Of a DNA stretch of 64,000 nt, positions 25,792 through 35,349 are shown one piece after another. The position numbers and the translations under genes are program-made. Position 1 is the stretch's first letter, and each line of letters starts with the position of its first letter. The notes under the pieces are model-generated. The model ran no database searches and was not told where the DNA came from. It saw nothing but the letters and a program-made list of their open reading frames with translations. The DNA lies in contig JAUHWR010000001.1 in assembly GCA_030427385.1 (NCBI GenBank), positions 1,054,001-1,118,000 on the forward strand. The letters are read 5' to 3'. This DNA comes from Alphaproteobacteria bacterium (GTDB lineage: Bacteria; Pseudomonadota; Alphaproteobacteria; Micavibrionales; Micavibrionaceae).

Positions 25792-27507
25792 TTACAATCC
25801 AAGCTTTTCTTCAATCTTAGTATAATAATTTTGCAACCACGACATTTCTGCCCCGTTCAAAATAGTAAAATCGATCAAATCATTATCATAGGGCGCGAGC
25901 GTAATGGTCTCAAAGCACATGATATCGCGGCCTAATATGTCCTGCTCACCGGTTTTTTGAACAAACATCAAATTTTCAATGCGAATGCCGTATTGCCCTT
26001 CAAAATATAATCCCGGTTCATTTGATAGTAACATTCCGGCTTCTAATGCATCCTGACCACGCGGCGATAAATGCGCTGCTTCCTCATGAACATTTAGAAA
26101 ACAGCCAACGCCATGTCCCAGCCCATGCGCGAAATCTAAACCTTCCTGCCATAAAATACTGCGCCCGATGGCATCAATCTGCGCGCCCCTAGTCCCATAT
26201 GGGAATTTGGCATTGGCAATGGCAATATGCGCGCGCAATACCATGGTATAGTGATATTTTTGCTCATATGACGGCGTACCAATAATATATGTGCGCGTCA
26301 CATCTGTCGTTCCCGCGCAATCCTGATCCAGATATTGCGCTCCGCTATCCATTAATAGCAATCCGCCCTGCCCCAGCTTTTGATTAGTCGCCTTGGATGA
26401 CCGATAATGAATCACCGCACCATTTGCCCCATATCCGGCAATTGTATCAAAGGAGGGCATTACAAAGCCCCCCTGCTCCAAGCGCAAAGCTTGTAACTTT
26501 TGTTCCACCTTCTTTTCATCCAGAGAACCGTTTTTTTGATCGATTAGCCATCTATGAAAATGTGTTAAGGCACGTCCATCGCGGATATGTGCCTGTTTAA
26601 TGGCTTTTTGCTCTGCTTCGTTTTTGCATGCCTTCATCTGAATAGAAGGATCTTTCATATCCTGCCATTTTGGCAATAATTCCACGAAGTGATGCGCACT
26701 GTGTTTTGTGTCAATTCCGCAAACGCCCTCTAAGTTCCGTAATATTTTATCAAGATCCTTTGGATCTGTAATCTTCACATCATCGGGTAACGCTTTTTGA
26801 ACATCGCGCGGCACGCGCTCCACGTCTATAAACCAATTAAAACGCCCCTCTTTTGTTAATATCCCATAAGATAATGGTACAGGCGTATTCACAACATCAT
26901 TGCCGCGTATATTCAACAACCATGCAATTGAATCCGGAAATGTAAAAAAGAATTGGTCTACCTTGTTCTTTTTTAAAACCTCACAAACCTTTTCAATTTT
27001 TTCGGCGCTATCCTGCCCTGCAAATGTCATCGGAAATAATGTTATGGAATCGCGCGGTGCGGCCGGCTGATCTTTCCACAGATCATCAATGGGATTGATT
27101 GCCGCTGGTATAAGAGAGATACTATGCTCGTGTAATTCCTTTTGCGCCGTTTCAATCTCCGCGTAACTATGCAGGAACGGATCAAACCCTATCTTTGCAC
27201 CAGATGACGCATTTGCGATCAGCCATTCTTTAAAGGTGGTCTTCGTGCTATCTCCTGTTTGCCAGTGATCGGCATCTGTTTGTGATTTCACCTGTAGGGT
27301 ATATCTGCCATCGGTTAGCACCGCCGCTTTATCATTTAAAACAATTCCTATCCCTGCGGATCCGCTAAAGCCAGATAGCCATGTTAATCGCTCTGCTCGC
27401 TCGGAGATAAACTCCCCCGGCCAGGCATCGGCACGCGGAACTATAAAGCCGGACAGATCGTTTTCATTCAGATGTTGACGGAGTAAAGTTAGGTTCTTCT
27501 TAGTCAT
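25792..27507 (-). CDS. Xaa-Pro aminopeptidase (M24B family)
   Basis: A 571-residue metallopeptidase that removes N-terminal residues before proline. Two creatinase-type N-domains (about 1-290) precede the M24 'pita-bread' domain. Metal ligands are visible: two Asp in LLMDSGAQYLDQDCAGTTDVTRT, His in HGLGHGVGCFLNVHEE, Glu in LSNEPGLY and Glu in RIENLMFV. The length matches the three-domain aminopeptidase P form (PepP-like XPNPEP1 type). It is divergent from galU. Confidence 0.93.
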   Translation of the reverse strand: MTKKNLTLLRQHLNENDLSGFIVPRADAWPGEFISERAERLTWLSGFSGSAGIGIVLNDKAAVLTDGRYTLQVKSQTDADHWQTGDSTKTTFKEWLIANASSGAKIGFDPFLHSYAEIETAQKELHEHSISLIPAAINPIDDLWKDQPAAPRDSITLFPMTFAGQDSAEKIEKVCEVLKKNKVDQFFFTFPDSIAWLLNIRGNDVVNTPVPLSYGILTKEGRFNWFIDVERVPRDVQKALPDDVKITDPKDLDKILRNLEGVCGIDTKHSAHHFVELLPKWQDMKDPSIQMKACKNEAEQKAIKQAHIRDGRALTHFHRWLIDQKNGSLDEKKVEQKLQALRLEQGGFVMPSFDTIAGYGANGAVIHYRSSKATNQKLGQGGLLLMDSGAQYLDQDCAGTTDVTRTYIIGTPSYEQKYHYTMVLRAHIAIANAKFPYGTRGAQIDAIGRSILWQEGLDFAHGLGHGVGCFLNVHEEAAHLSPRGQDALEAGMLLSNEPGLYFEGQYGIRIENLMFVQKTGEQDILGRDIMCFETITLAPYDNDLIDFTILNGAEMSWLQNYYTKIEEKLGL

Positions 27508-27593
27508 AATATACTATAAATCACTTGCATTCGCATTTGTTTTGTGGCATTGCAACACAAAGTTAACAGCCTAATTAGGAGGGTATAATTACT

Positions 27594-28520
27594 ATGAGCA
27601 CATCGCAAGAAATTAAACCTGTCAGAAAAGCAATTTTCCCCGTCGCGGGTTTAGGGACACGTTTTCTTCCCGTTACAAAAGTCCTTCCCAAAGAAATGCT
27701 ACCGATTAATGATCGCCCCCTTATTCAACATGTTGTCGAAGAAGCGCGCGATGCCGGTATTGAAGAATTTATTTTTGTCACAGGCAGAAGCAAAGAAATG
27801 CTGGAAGAGCATTTCGATTACCAGCCTGAATTAATGCAAACGCTTAAAGAGCGTAACAAACTATATGAGCTTGACCTCGTACGCTCAACGCATATTCCCG
27901 AAGGACGTTTTTTCTTAACACGCCAAGCAAAGCCATTGGGATTAGGACATGCCATATGGTGTGCACGTCGTTTGGTCGGCAATGAGCCTTTTGCCGTTAT
28001 TTTGCCTGATGAACTTATCCAAAATGATGTGGGCTGCCTCGCACAAATGGTTGACGTTTATAATCAAAAAGGCGGCAATGTAATTGCCGTTGAAGAAGTC
28101 GCGCATGAAGAAGCGCAGAACTACGGAATTGTTGATACAGATGATGATCTCACACAAAAAGTTGTCTCTGTTAAGGGATTGGTAGAAAAGCCAGCCCCCG
28201 GTGAGCAGCCTTCAAATTTATCAATTATTGGTCGTTATATTCTGCAACCGGAAGTATTCAAAGAGTTAGAGAGCTTAGAGCGCGGTGCAGGAAATGAGGT
28301 TCAATTAACAGATAATATGGCAAAATTGATTGGTAGACAGCCTTTCCATGGTATGAAATTCAAAGGAATCAGACATGATGCCGGGCGACGCGCCGGATTC
28401 ATTAAAGCCAATGTTGCCTATGGCTTGGCTGATCCAAAGATTGGCGGTAATGTCCGCAAAGAAATACTAAAACTCGCAGATAAGATAAGAGAAGATGAAA
28501 AGCTTAAAGGAGCAGCCTGA
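27594..28520 (+). CDS. galU: UTP-glucose-1-phosphate uridylyltransferase
   Basis: A 308-residue nucleotidyltransferase that makes UDP-glucose. The N-terminal motif AGLGTRFLPVTKVLPKEML (residues ~18-36) binds the nucleotide. Further motifs are the QAKPLGLGHAI and the FAVILPDELI metal site, and the VEKP block. AGGAGGG precedes the ATG. The phosphohexomutase gene follows after one base, forming a sugar-nucleotide operon for LPS/exopolysaccharide. Confidence 0.96.
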   Translation: MSTSQEIKPVRKAIFPVAGLGTRFLPVTKVLPKEMLPINDRPLIQHVVEEARDAGIEEFIFVTGRSKEMLEEHFDYQPELMQTLKERNKLYELDLVRSTHIPEGRFFLTRQAKPLGLGHAIWCARRLVGNEPFAVILPDELIQNDVGCLAQMVDVYNQKGGNVIAVEEVAHEEAQNYGIVDTDDDLTQKVVSVKGLVEKPAPGEQPSNLSIIGRYILQPEVFKELESLERGAGNEVQLTDNMAKLIGRQPFHGMKFKGIRHDAGRRAGFIKANVAYGLADPKIGGNVRKEILKLADKIREDEKLKGAA

Positions 28521-28521
28521 T

Positions 28522-29925
28522 ATGACATTATCGGGACATGTATTTCACAAAGATATTCTGCGTGAATATGATATTCGCGGAACAGTAGATGTTAATTTAA
28601 ATGGCACTGACGCTTATTACCTAGGTAAAGCCTTTGGCACAAAAATTAAACGCGGCGGCGGTAAAACCGTCTGCGTTGGTTATGATGGACGTCATAGCTC
28701 TCCCCTATTTGAAAAACAGCTGATCAAAGGGTTGATGGAGACCGGTATTAATGTGGAGCGCGTGGGAATTGGCCCCACGCCCTTACTTTATTTCGCCGTA
28801 AAAGATCATATGGCGGACGGCGGAATTATGATCACCGGATCACATAATCCATCTGATATGAACGGCTTTAAAATGACACTCCTTAGCAGCCCTGTGTTTG
28901 GCAGCGCCATTAAAGAGCTCGCCGATATTGCTGCCAATGCTGATTTTGAAGAGGGCGCTGGAAGTGTCCGTGATGTTGATATCATTGATACTTACATTGA
29001 CCGCCTTTTGAGAGACATCACAATTAATAAAAATATGAAAGTCGCATGGGATGCCGGAAATGGCTCTGCGGCTGAAATCCTTCATAGATTAGTGGCAAAA
29101 TTACCCGGCGAGCATGTGCTACTTTATGCTGACATTGATGGCGATTTTCCAAACCACCATCCTGATCCGACTGTGGATGAAAATGTCGCGGATTTACAGC
29201 GCGCTGTCATCGAACAAAAATGTGATCTGGGGATCGCCTTTGATGGAGACGGCGACCGTATTGGCATCATTGATAATAATGGACAAATTGTCCGCTGTGA
29301 TATGTTATTGGCAGTTTACGCGCAAGATGTTTTGAAAAACATGCCCGAATCCCCGATTATTGCTGATGTTAAATGTAGTAATGCGCTCTTTGATGCCATA
29401 AAAAAAATGGGCGGCCAGCCGATTATGTGGAAAACAGGTCATTCACTTATTAAATCCAAAATGGCAGAAACAAACGCCCCGCTTGCGGGGGAACTTAGCG
29501 GCCATATCTTCTTTGCTGATAAATATTACGGCTTCGACGATGCGCTCTATTGCTCTGTTCGCTTATTGAACCAACTCTGTGACACAACGGAAGACAAAGC
29601 CATTAAGCTGTCTGATCTAATGGCGGATATGCCGCGCCCAATTAATACGCCTGAAATCCGTTTGGACGTTGAAGAATCCGAAAAATTTAAACTGGTGACA
29701 AAAGTCCAAAACCACCTGAAATCCGCACTACCGGATGTGGGTATGCTGGATGAAACTGATGGCGCGCGCGTCACGTTAGACCAAGGCTGGTGGCTGCTTC
29801 GTGCATCGAACACCCAATCTTGCCTCGTCGCCAGGGCTGAGGCAAATAGCGCTGACGAGTTAGAAGCAGTCAAAACAAATCTGAAGAATACTTTATCTGC
29901 CTGCGGGTTTGACGTGGAGTTTTAA
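28522..29925 (+). CDS. Phosphomannomutase/phosphoglucomutase
   Basis: A 467-residue alpha-D-phosphohexomutase (AlgC/PmmPgm type) that interconverts the 6- and 1-phosphates of glucose or mannose. I use ATG 28522 (AAGGAG 12 bp upstream), one base after the galU stop; an earlier frame start lies inside galU. The catalytic phosphoserine is in ITGSHNPSDMNG. The metal loop is FDGDGDRIG, and the sugar-binding block GELSGHIFF is followed by the C-terminal phosphate-binding loop RASNTQ. Coupled with galU. Confidence 0.94.
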   Translation: MTLSGHVFHKDILREYDIRGTVDVNLNGTDAYYLGKAFGTKIKRGGGKTVCVGYDGRHSSPLFEKQLIKGLMETGINVERVGIGPTPLLYFAVKDHMADGGIMITGSHNPSDMNGFKMTLLSSPVFGSAIKELADIAANADFEEGAGSVRDVDIIDTYIDRLLRDITINKNMKVAWDAGNGSAAEILHRLVAKLPGEHVLLYADIDGDFPNHHPDPTVDENVADLQRAVIEQKCDLGIAFDGDGDRIGIIDNNGQIVRCDMLLAVYAQDVLKNMPESPIIADVKCSNALFDAIKKMGGQPIMWKTGHSLIKSKMAETNAPLAGELSGHIFFADKYYGFDDALYCSVRLLNQLCDTTEDKAIKLSDLMADMPRPINTPEIRLDVEESEKFKLVTKVQNHLKSALPDVGMLDETDGARVTLDQGWWLLRASNTQSCLVARAEANSADELEAVKTNLKNTLSACGFDVEF

Positions 29926-29980
29926 GGATTTTATTTACAACTCCCTTTTCAATTTAAAAGAAACCCATTACGTTTAGGGT

Positions 29981-30643
29981 ATGACTGAAAATGATTCTAT
30001 TGATATGCGTGTTCTCGAGCTTCTTTCGTCCAAAATTTGTCATGACTTGATATCGCCCGTTAGTGCAATTAATAACGGCATTGAACTGTTTGAGGAACTT
30101 GGCGCCGATGCAGGAGAAGAAGTCACCGATTTAATTTCAGAAGCGGCAAAACAAACCGCCCGCAAATTACAATTAATGCGCTTTGCATACGGTGCCGGCG
30201 GAAACGACCCATCAATAAAGCCATATCAAGTATTTGATGCCTTTAAAGGGTTTTTAGAGGGCGACAGCAAAGCAACTTTAGATGTTCCCAATCCTGATCG
30301 TCAAATGCCTTTAGCCGGACGCCCCGCTATCAATCGCATTCTGGCGTGTATTTTAATGATTGCGCATGAAACAATGCCGCGCGGCGGAGCGATTACCTTA
30401 GGCTGTGATGAAACATCTTTAACGCTGGCTATGGACGGCGTGGATGAGCGTTTATGGGATAAAGCAAAAGATAAAGTTATGCATAGTTCTATGTCTCAAT
30501 TGGAAGGTGAGTTGGATCCGCGCACGATCCATCCTTATGTTACCGGCCTGTTCCTACGTGAATATAATTATGATGCTACCTTAAGCGATGTGGATGAGGG
30601 ACATGCATCCATGACATTTATTATGCCCCCTACTCCGGATTAA
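29981..30643 (+). CDS. chpT: ChpT-type histidine phosphotransferase
   Basis: A 220-residue protein of the ChpT family. SSKICHDLISPVSAINNGIEL near 16-36 contains the phospho-accepting His21. A degenerate HATPase-like C-domain follows. ChpT in Caulobacter relays phosphate from CckA to CtrA and CpdR, so its presence points to a CtrA-type cell-cycle/motility phosphorelay. It heads a chpT-cheY-cheR operon here. An alternative start at M9 exists. Confidence 0.88.
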   Translation: MTENDSIDMRVLELLSSKICHDLISPVSAINNGIELFEELGADAGEEVTDLISEAAKQTARKLQLMRFAYGAGGNDPSIKPYQVFDAFKGFLEGDSKATLDVPNPDRQMPLAGRPAINRILACILMIAHETMPRGGAITLGCDETSLTLAMDGVDERLWDKAKDKVMHSSMSQLEGELDPRTIHPYVTGLFLREYNYDATLSDVDEGHASMTFIMPPTPD

Positions 30644-30665
30644 TATACGGGAAAATATATCTGTG

Positions 30666-31067
30666 ATGAAACTATGTCTTGTTGTCGATGATAGCCATGT
30701 TGTACGCCAAGTTCTTTGCCGTATTTTAGAGGAATTCGGTTTAAAATGCCAAGAGGCTGAAAATGGCTTAAGAGCCTATGAGTTCTGCCAAAAAACGTTA
30801 CCCGACATTATCTTTTTGGACTGGAACATGCCGATCATGAACGGTTTGGAATGCGTTGAAAAAATTCGTGATTTGGAAAATGGCACGTCGCCTATTATTG
30901 TATTTTGCACCACAGAGAATGATTTGGCTTTGATTTCTCGCGGTATGAAAGCCGGAGCAAATGAATATATTATGAAACCATTCGATAGTCAGGTCATCCG
31001 CACCAAGCTGATACAAACCGGTATCATTTCAAAAAATCTGAAAACCGGATTTTATCATGAAGGTTAG
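30666..31067 (+). CDS. Single-domain response regulator (CheY-like)
   Basis: A ~133-residue receiver only. An acidic pair follows VVDDS near residues 7-9, the phospho-acceptor Asp is in FLDWNMP (about D52), the conserved Thr region is CTTEN and the Lys is in IMKPF. There is no output domain. ATG 30666 is chosen; a GTG one codon earlier is equally possible. The 3' end overlaps cheR by 11 bp. Sitting between chpT and cheR, it may take phosphate from ChpT or from a CheA elsewhere. Confidence 0.9.
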   Translation: MKLCLVVDDSHVVRQVLCRILEEFGLKCQEAENGLRAYEFCQKTLPDIIFLDWNMPIMNGLECVEKIRDLENGTSPIIVFCTTENDLALISRGMKAGANEYIMKPFDSQVIRTKLIQTGIISKNLKTGFYHEG

Positions 31068-31869
31068 AGACTTTGATTTTTACAGAGCCTTTTTAAGGCG
31101 TCATTCAGGGCTATATTTAAATTCAACTCAGGCTTACTTATTAAGCTCGAAACTAACGCCCGTTTCTAAAAAATGGGGGTTTGAAAAATTCGATGATATG
31201 ATTATTGAATTAAAAAGCTTTCCGCGTGAAGACCTTATCTTTGATATCATTGAAGCAATGAGCGATCCACAGACGAGTTTTTTTAGCCCTGCCCCTTTAT
31301 TTCAGGCATTGCAAAATGATTTAATTCCGGCTTATCTGCGTCAGCATAAATCACAAAAAAAATTAAACATACGCTGCCTTGGGTGTTCCACAGGACAGGA
31401 AGCTTATTCTCTTAATATGATTTTATTAGAGAATAAAATGCGTGGTTGTAAGGTAAAAATATATGCTTCTGATATTTCAAACAGCGCTATAGAAAAGGCA
31501 AGCAAAGGCATTTACACACAATCAGAGGTTCAAGACGGCCTGCCGACTCATCTGTTAATGACATATTTTGAACAGCACGAAAATTTATGGTTTGCCAAGC
31601 CTGCCCTAAAAAAAGATATCACCTTTTATTACTCAAACTTAATGGATAAGATTACACCGCCAGAGCAGTATGATATTATCTTTTGTCGCAATATTTTCGA
31701 AAATTTTGATTATAATGCCAAAGCTGACATCCTAGATCATCTTGCGACTTTTATTTCCTCTGACGGTTATATCATTTTCGGCAGTGATGAAAATATTTCT
31801 GATTATTCAGATAAATATAGCGCCATTGGAACTGTTCCGGATGTTTATCAGTTGTCTTTGGATAAATAA
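31057..31869 (+). CDS. cheR: CheR-type protein-glutamate methyltransferase
   Basis: A 270-residue chemoreceptor methyltransferase that uses SAM to methylate glutamates on chemoreceptors. The N-domain is followed by IIEAMSDPQTSFF, the SAM-binding GCSTGQEAYSLN near 108-119 and IIFCRN near 209. The usual IYFD is IFENFD here. It is translationally coupled to the CheY-like gene. No MCP or CheA/W is in the window, so its substrate may be distant or non-chemotactic. Confidence 0.9.
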   Translation: MKVRDFDFYRAFLRRHSGLYLNSTQAYLLSSKLTPVSKKWGFEKFDDMIIELKSFPREDLIFDIIEAMSDPQTSFFSPAPLFQALQNDLIPAYLRQHKSQKKLNIRCLGCSTGQEAYSLNMILLENKMRGCKVKIYASDISNSAIEKASKGIYTQSEVQDGLPTHLLMTYFEQHENLWFAKPALKKDITFYYSNLMDKITPPEQYDIIFCRNIFENFDYNAKADILDHLATFISSDGYIIFGSDENISDYSDKYSAIGTVPDVYQLSLDK

Positions 31870-31947
31870 TTACCAAAAGGTTCTTGCGACAAAGGCATTT
31901 TCCCCCTAAAAACAAGCATAATTCAATAAAAAAAAAGACACATAGCT

Positions 31948-33552
31948 ATGCCAACTGATCGTATCTCCGACCCGAAAGCCATTAAAATTAAACGCGCGCT
32001 TATTTCTGTTTCCGATAAGAACGGATTGATAGAGTTTGCACAAGCTCTGAATACTATGGGCGTTGAAATTCTCTCGACCGGCGGCACATCAAAGGCTCTT
32101 AAAGAAAATGGCATTAAGGTTAAAGACGTTTCTGAAGAGACAGGATTTCCGGAAATTATGGATGGGCGCGTAAAAACATTACACCCGAAAATCCACGGCG
32201 GATTACTGGCGGTGCGCGGAAATGATGACCATGAAAAAGCCATGCAGGAAAATGATATCCGCGAGATTGATATGTTGGTAGTGAACCTTTATCCCTTTAG
32301 TCAAACCGTTGAAAAAGGCGCCGATTTTGAAACATGTATTGAAAACATAGATATTGGCGGCCCCGCCATGATCCGCGCAGCTTCAAAAAATCATGATTTT
32401 GTCAGCGTGATTACAGACCCCCAAGATTATGACCGTGTTTTAGATGAAATGAAGGAGCACGATGGATGTGTCAGTTATGACCTACGCCGTAAATTGGCGG
32501 CAAATGCCTATGCTTTAACAGCAACTTACGATTCAAATATTGCCTCATGGTTTATTGACCAAACCGGCAGCGATGATTATGCCCGCCGCATCAGCTTTTC
32601 CGGCACATTACAGCAGGAACTTCGCTATGGCGAAAACCCACATCAAAAGGCGGCGCTTTATCTTGATTCCACAAAACGTCCCGGCGTTGCAACCGCATCA
32701 CAAATACAGGGGAAAGAATTATCCTATAATAACTTAAATGATACCGATGCCGCTTTTGAGCTGGTTGCCGAATTCAAAGAGCCTGCGGTGGCGATTATTA
32801 AGCATGCCAATCCGTGCGGCGTGGCGATCGCAGATAGCCCCTTAGCTGCCTATAAAGAAGCACTCGCCTGTGACCCCGTCAGCGCTTTTGGGGGGATTAT
32901 TGCCCTTAATAAAACGCTTGATGCCGATACAGCAACAGAGATTATTAAAGTTTTCAGTGAAGTAATTATAGCGCCCTCAGTTTCCGCAAGCGCTTTGGAG
33001 ATTTTAAAAGCCAAGAAAAACCTTCGTGTTTTAACGACAGGCTCTTTGCCTAAACCATCCGCGCCGCGCACTATGGTTAAAAACATTGCCGGCGGTTTAT
33101 TGGTTCAAGATGGTGATAATGGAATCATTACCAGAGAAGATCTAAAAATCGTCACCGACCGCGAACCAACCGAAGAGGAAATGGAAGATTTGTTGTTTGC
33201 GTTTAAGGTTTGCAAACATGTGAAATCAAACGCCATTATCTACGCGAAAAATCTTGCCACTGTCGGTATTGGGGCGGGACAAATGAGCCGCGTTGATTCC
33301 GCAACGATTGCTGTGAAAAAATCTTTAGATGCAGCAAAAGCCAAAGGATTTATTGATCCCCTAACGAAAGGGTCTGTGGCCGCTTCGGATGCATTCTTCC
33401 CATTTGCTGATGGATTAATCACCATTGCCGAAGCCGGTGCAACCGCCATTATCCAACCCGGCGGATCTATGCGTGATGAAGAAGTAATCGCCGCCGCCAA
33501 TGAGCGTGGCATTGCAATGGCATTTACCGGCATGCGCCATTTTAGACATTAA
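31948..33552 (+). CDS. purH: Bifunctional AICAR transformylase / IMP cyclohydrolase
   Basis: A 534-residue enzyme for the last two purine-synthesis steps. The N-terminal MGS-like IMP cyclohydrolase domain carries [11 protein letters not shown] and STGGTSKAL, followed by [17 protein letters not shown]. The C-terminal AICAR transformylase domain contains KHANPCGVA and ends [22 protein letters not shown]. Length and order are normal. The start has no clear Shine-Dalgarno. Confidence 0.97.
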   Translation: MPTDRISDPKAIKIKRALISVSDKNGLIEFAQALNTMGVEILSTGGTSKALKENGIKVKDVSEETGFPEIMDGRVKTLHPKIHGGLLAVRGNDDHEKAMQENDIREIDMLVVNLYPFSQTVEKGADFETCIENIDIGGPAMIRAASKNHDFVSVITDPQDYDRVLDEMKEHDGCVSYDLRRKLAANAYALTATYDSNIASWFIDQTGSDDYARRISFSGTLQQELRYGENPHQKAALYLDSTKRPGVATASQIQGKELSYNNLNDTDAAFELVAEFKEPAVAIIKHANPCGVAIADSPLAAYKEALACDPVSAFGGIIALNKTLDADTATEIIKVFSEVIIAPSVSASALEILKAKKNLRVLTTGSLPKPSAPRTMVKNIAGGLLVQDGDNGIITREDLKIVTDREPTEEEMEDLLFAFKVCKHVKSNAIIYAKNLATVGIGAGQMSRVDSATIAVKKSLDAAKAKGFIDPLTKGSVAASDAFFPFADGLITIAEAGATAIIQPGGSMRDEEVIAAANERGIAMAFTGMRHFRH

Positions 33553-33556
33553 ATTA

Positions 33557-33596
33557 AGCTTATTCCCGTTATGATGAGAGAAGTGACGGGAAAGCT
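33557..33596. terminator. Hairpin between purH and the CNB-domain gene
   Basis: TTCCCGT/ACGGGAA 7-bp stem extended by AGCT/AGCT across a 2-nt bulge, 16-nt loop. There is no T-run, so termination is uncertain; it sits between convergent genes and touches the CNB stop codon. Confidence 0.35.
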
Positions 33597-34146
33597 AATC
33601 CTTTTCCTCAAATCGTTCCTGGAAATCATTTATAGATGTCAGGAACGCGTCGAGCTTTGGTAAGACCGCGGCCTCAAATGTTCGCTGCTGCGTGCGAGGT
33701 AATGCCTGCAAGATATTATCAAATATAGTATGAGTGGTTTCGGTTAAATCCTTTATGTCACTTTTTTTATTAATCACCGTATTATTAGAGGCAATAATAC
33801 GCTGGGTTAGCATTTTTAATAATGCGCGCACGGTCGGGTCGCTCTTTTCCATTTTACTTTCAAAAACTTGGCGCGTTAAGATAATCAGATTACAATCTTC
33901 CAACGCTTTGGCGCTCGCGGTGCGGGGGCCATCGAATAACAGCGCCATTTCACCGAAAATACTCCCCGCCTCGATTTTTGCGAGCTGAATTGTCTGTTCT
34001 TCTTTTTCTTTTTTGGTGAAAATTGATACCGATCCGGATTGGATTAAAAACGCGCTATTACCATCATCCCCCTGCTTAATAATTAAGGAATCTTTGGGAA
34101 CAAAGCGCCGCTCAAGGACGACGGGGTCACGTTTTGAAACTGTCAT
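33595..34146 (-). CDS. Cyclic-nucleotide-binding-domain protein in the PHA operon
   Basis: A ~183-residue protein; I place the start at ATG 34146, 8 bp after phaB, because the longer frame runs antisense-like into phaB. The CNB beta-roll is well preserved: GDDGNSAFLIQSG, GSIFGEMALLFDGPRTASAKA (phosphate-binding cassette with Arg), then a helical C-terminus with LPKLDAFLTSINDFQ that could be a coiled coil. No HTH is present. It is the last gene of the PHA operon and a relative of the small CNB gene at 9128-9487. Confidence 0.8.
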   Translation of the reverse strand: MTVSKRDPVVLERRFVPKDSLIIKQGDDGNSAFLIQSGSVSIFTKKEKEEQTIQLAKIEAGSIFGEMALLFDGPRTASAKALEDCNLIILTRQVFESKMEKSDPTVRALLKMLTQRIIASNNTVINKKSDIKDLTETTHTIFDNILQALPRTQQRTFEAAVLPKLDAFLTSINDFQERFEEKD

Positions 34147-34153
34147 ATATAAA

Positions 34154-34885
34154 TTATGCCATGTATTGCCCGCCGTTAACAGATAGAGTCGCGCCGGTAA
34201 TGAAGGAGGCTTTTTCGCTGGAAAGGAAAGATACCGTATTGGCAATCTCCTCGGTTGTTCCCATACGCCCCATTGGAATCTGATTAATGATGGCCTGTAG
34301 GACATCTGCTGATATTGCCTCGGTCATATCCGTGGAAATATAGCCGGGACAAATGGCATTCACCGTAATTTTACGACTGGCATTTTCCAGAGCGAGCGAT
34401 TTTGTAAAACCAATCATACCCGCCTTTGCCGCAGCATAATTGGTTTGCCCGAACTGTCCCTTTTGCCCGTTTATGGAGGAAATATTAATAATGCGGCCCG
34501 CTTTACGGCTACGCATATTTAAAATCACCGCCCGGCACATATTAAAGCAGGAATTCAAGTTGGTATTAATCACGTCATTCCACCCCTCCTCGTCCATTTT
34601 ATGAAAGACGCGGTCGCGCGTAATGCCTGCATTATTGACCAGAACATGCACCTCGCCCAAATCTTTCTCAATTTTTTCAACGCCTTTTTGGCAAGCGGTA
34701 AAATCGGAGACATCAACCTGATATGCTTTCTCGCCAGTTTCTTTTTCAAACTCCTTAGCGGCGTCTTTATTGCCATTATAGAGCGCGGCGATTTTATAGC
34801 CATCCGCTTTTAATTGCTGAGAAATAGACAAACCAATACCTCTGGTTCCGCCTGTGATAATTGCTACTTTTTTTACGTCTGACAT
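34154..34885 (-). CDS. phaB: Acetoacetyl-CoA reductase
   Basis: A 243-residue NADPH-dependent SDR that makes (R)-3-hydroxybutyryl-CoA for PHB. GGTRGIG at 12-18 binds NADPH, NNAG at 84-87, and the catalytic Ser137, Tyr150 and Lys154 are in ISSINGQ and TNYAAAKAG. The GQKGQFGQTNY block and MGRMGTTEE are typical of PhaB and distinguish it from FabG. Part of a phaC-phaA-VOC-phaB-CNB operon. Confidence 0.93.
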   Translation of the reverse strand: MSDVKKVAIITGGTRGIGLSISQQLKADGYKIAALYNGNKDAAKEFEKETGEKAYQVDVSDFTACQKGVEKIEKDLGEVHVLVNNAGITRDRVFHKMDEEGWNDVINTNLNSCFNMCRAVILNMRSRKAGRIINISSINGQKGQFGQTNYAAAKAGMIGFTKSLALENASRKITVNAICPGYISTDMTEAISADVLQAIINQIPMGRMGTTEEIANTVSFLSSEKASFITGATLSVNGGQYMA

Positions 34886-34907
34886 GTTTTTTCCTTAATT
34901 TTATTCA

Positions 34908-35327
34908 TCACGAATTTGCTCTTGCTCCTAAATCTTCAAAAAACCGAAGGAGATAACCGTCCGGATCTTGAATAATAAATTGCTTATTCCCTAAAGATTT
35001 ATCATTTGCCCTATACCACTTTTCTTCCAATTCCAAATAAATTGGATGGTCATTTTTTTTAATATGATTATATAATTCATCAACATCACTGACTTCGATT
35101 TGTAAATTCATCCCTCTTCCGAATGGATATTCCATATGCCCACTTGCCCATGATCTGCCGACAGAAATTAAATCAATCATCAACCGCGCGCCCTCTCTCT
35201 CAAGCATTGCAAATCCTTCTTCCGCACGCTGATATAAAACTTCAAAATTTAAAACGTTTGTATAAAAATCCAAACTTTTTTGAAAATTGGTACAGCCAAG
35301 TTCTGGAATAAGAGAAATAGCCTTCAT
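34908..35327 (-). CDS. VOC-family (glyoxalase/bleomycin-resistance fold) protein
   Basis: A ~139-residue VOC protein; I set the start at ATG 35327 because the longer frame overlaps phaA. The pattern is ELGCTNFQKSLDFYTNVLNF (first beta-alpha-beta), MEYPFGRGMNLQIEV (metal His/Glu region uncertain) and IIQDPDGYLLRF near the end. It resembles bleomycin-resistance-like proteins. Its place between phaA and phaB is unusual and may reflect insertion or an unknown link to PHA metabolism. Confidence 0.8.
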   Translation of the reverse strand: MKAISLIPELGCTNFQKSLDFYTNVLNFEVLYQRAEEGFAMLEREGARLMIDLISVGRSWASGHMEYPFGRGMNLQIEVSDVDELYNHIKKNDHPIYLELEEKWYRANDKSLGNKQFIIQDPDGYLLRFFEDLGARANS

Positions 35328-35349
35328 TATTGTTTGTGCCTTCAGGTTT

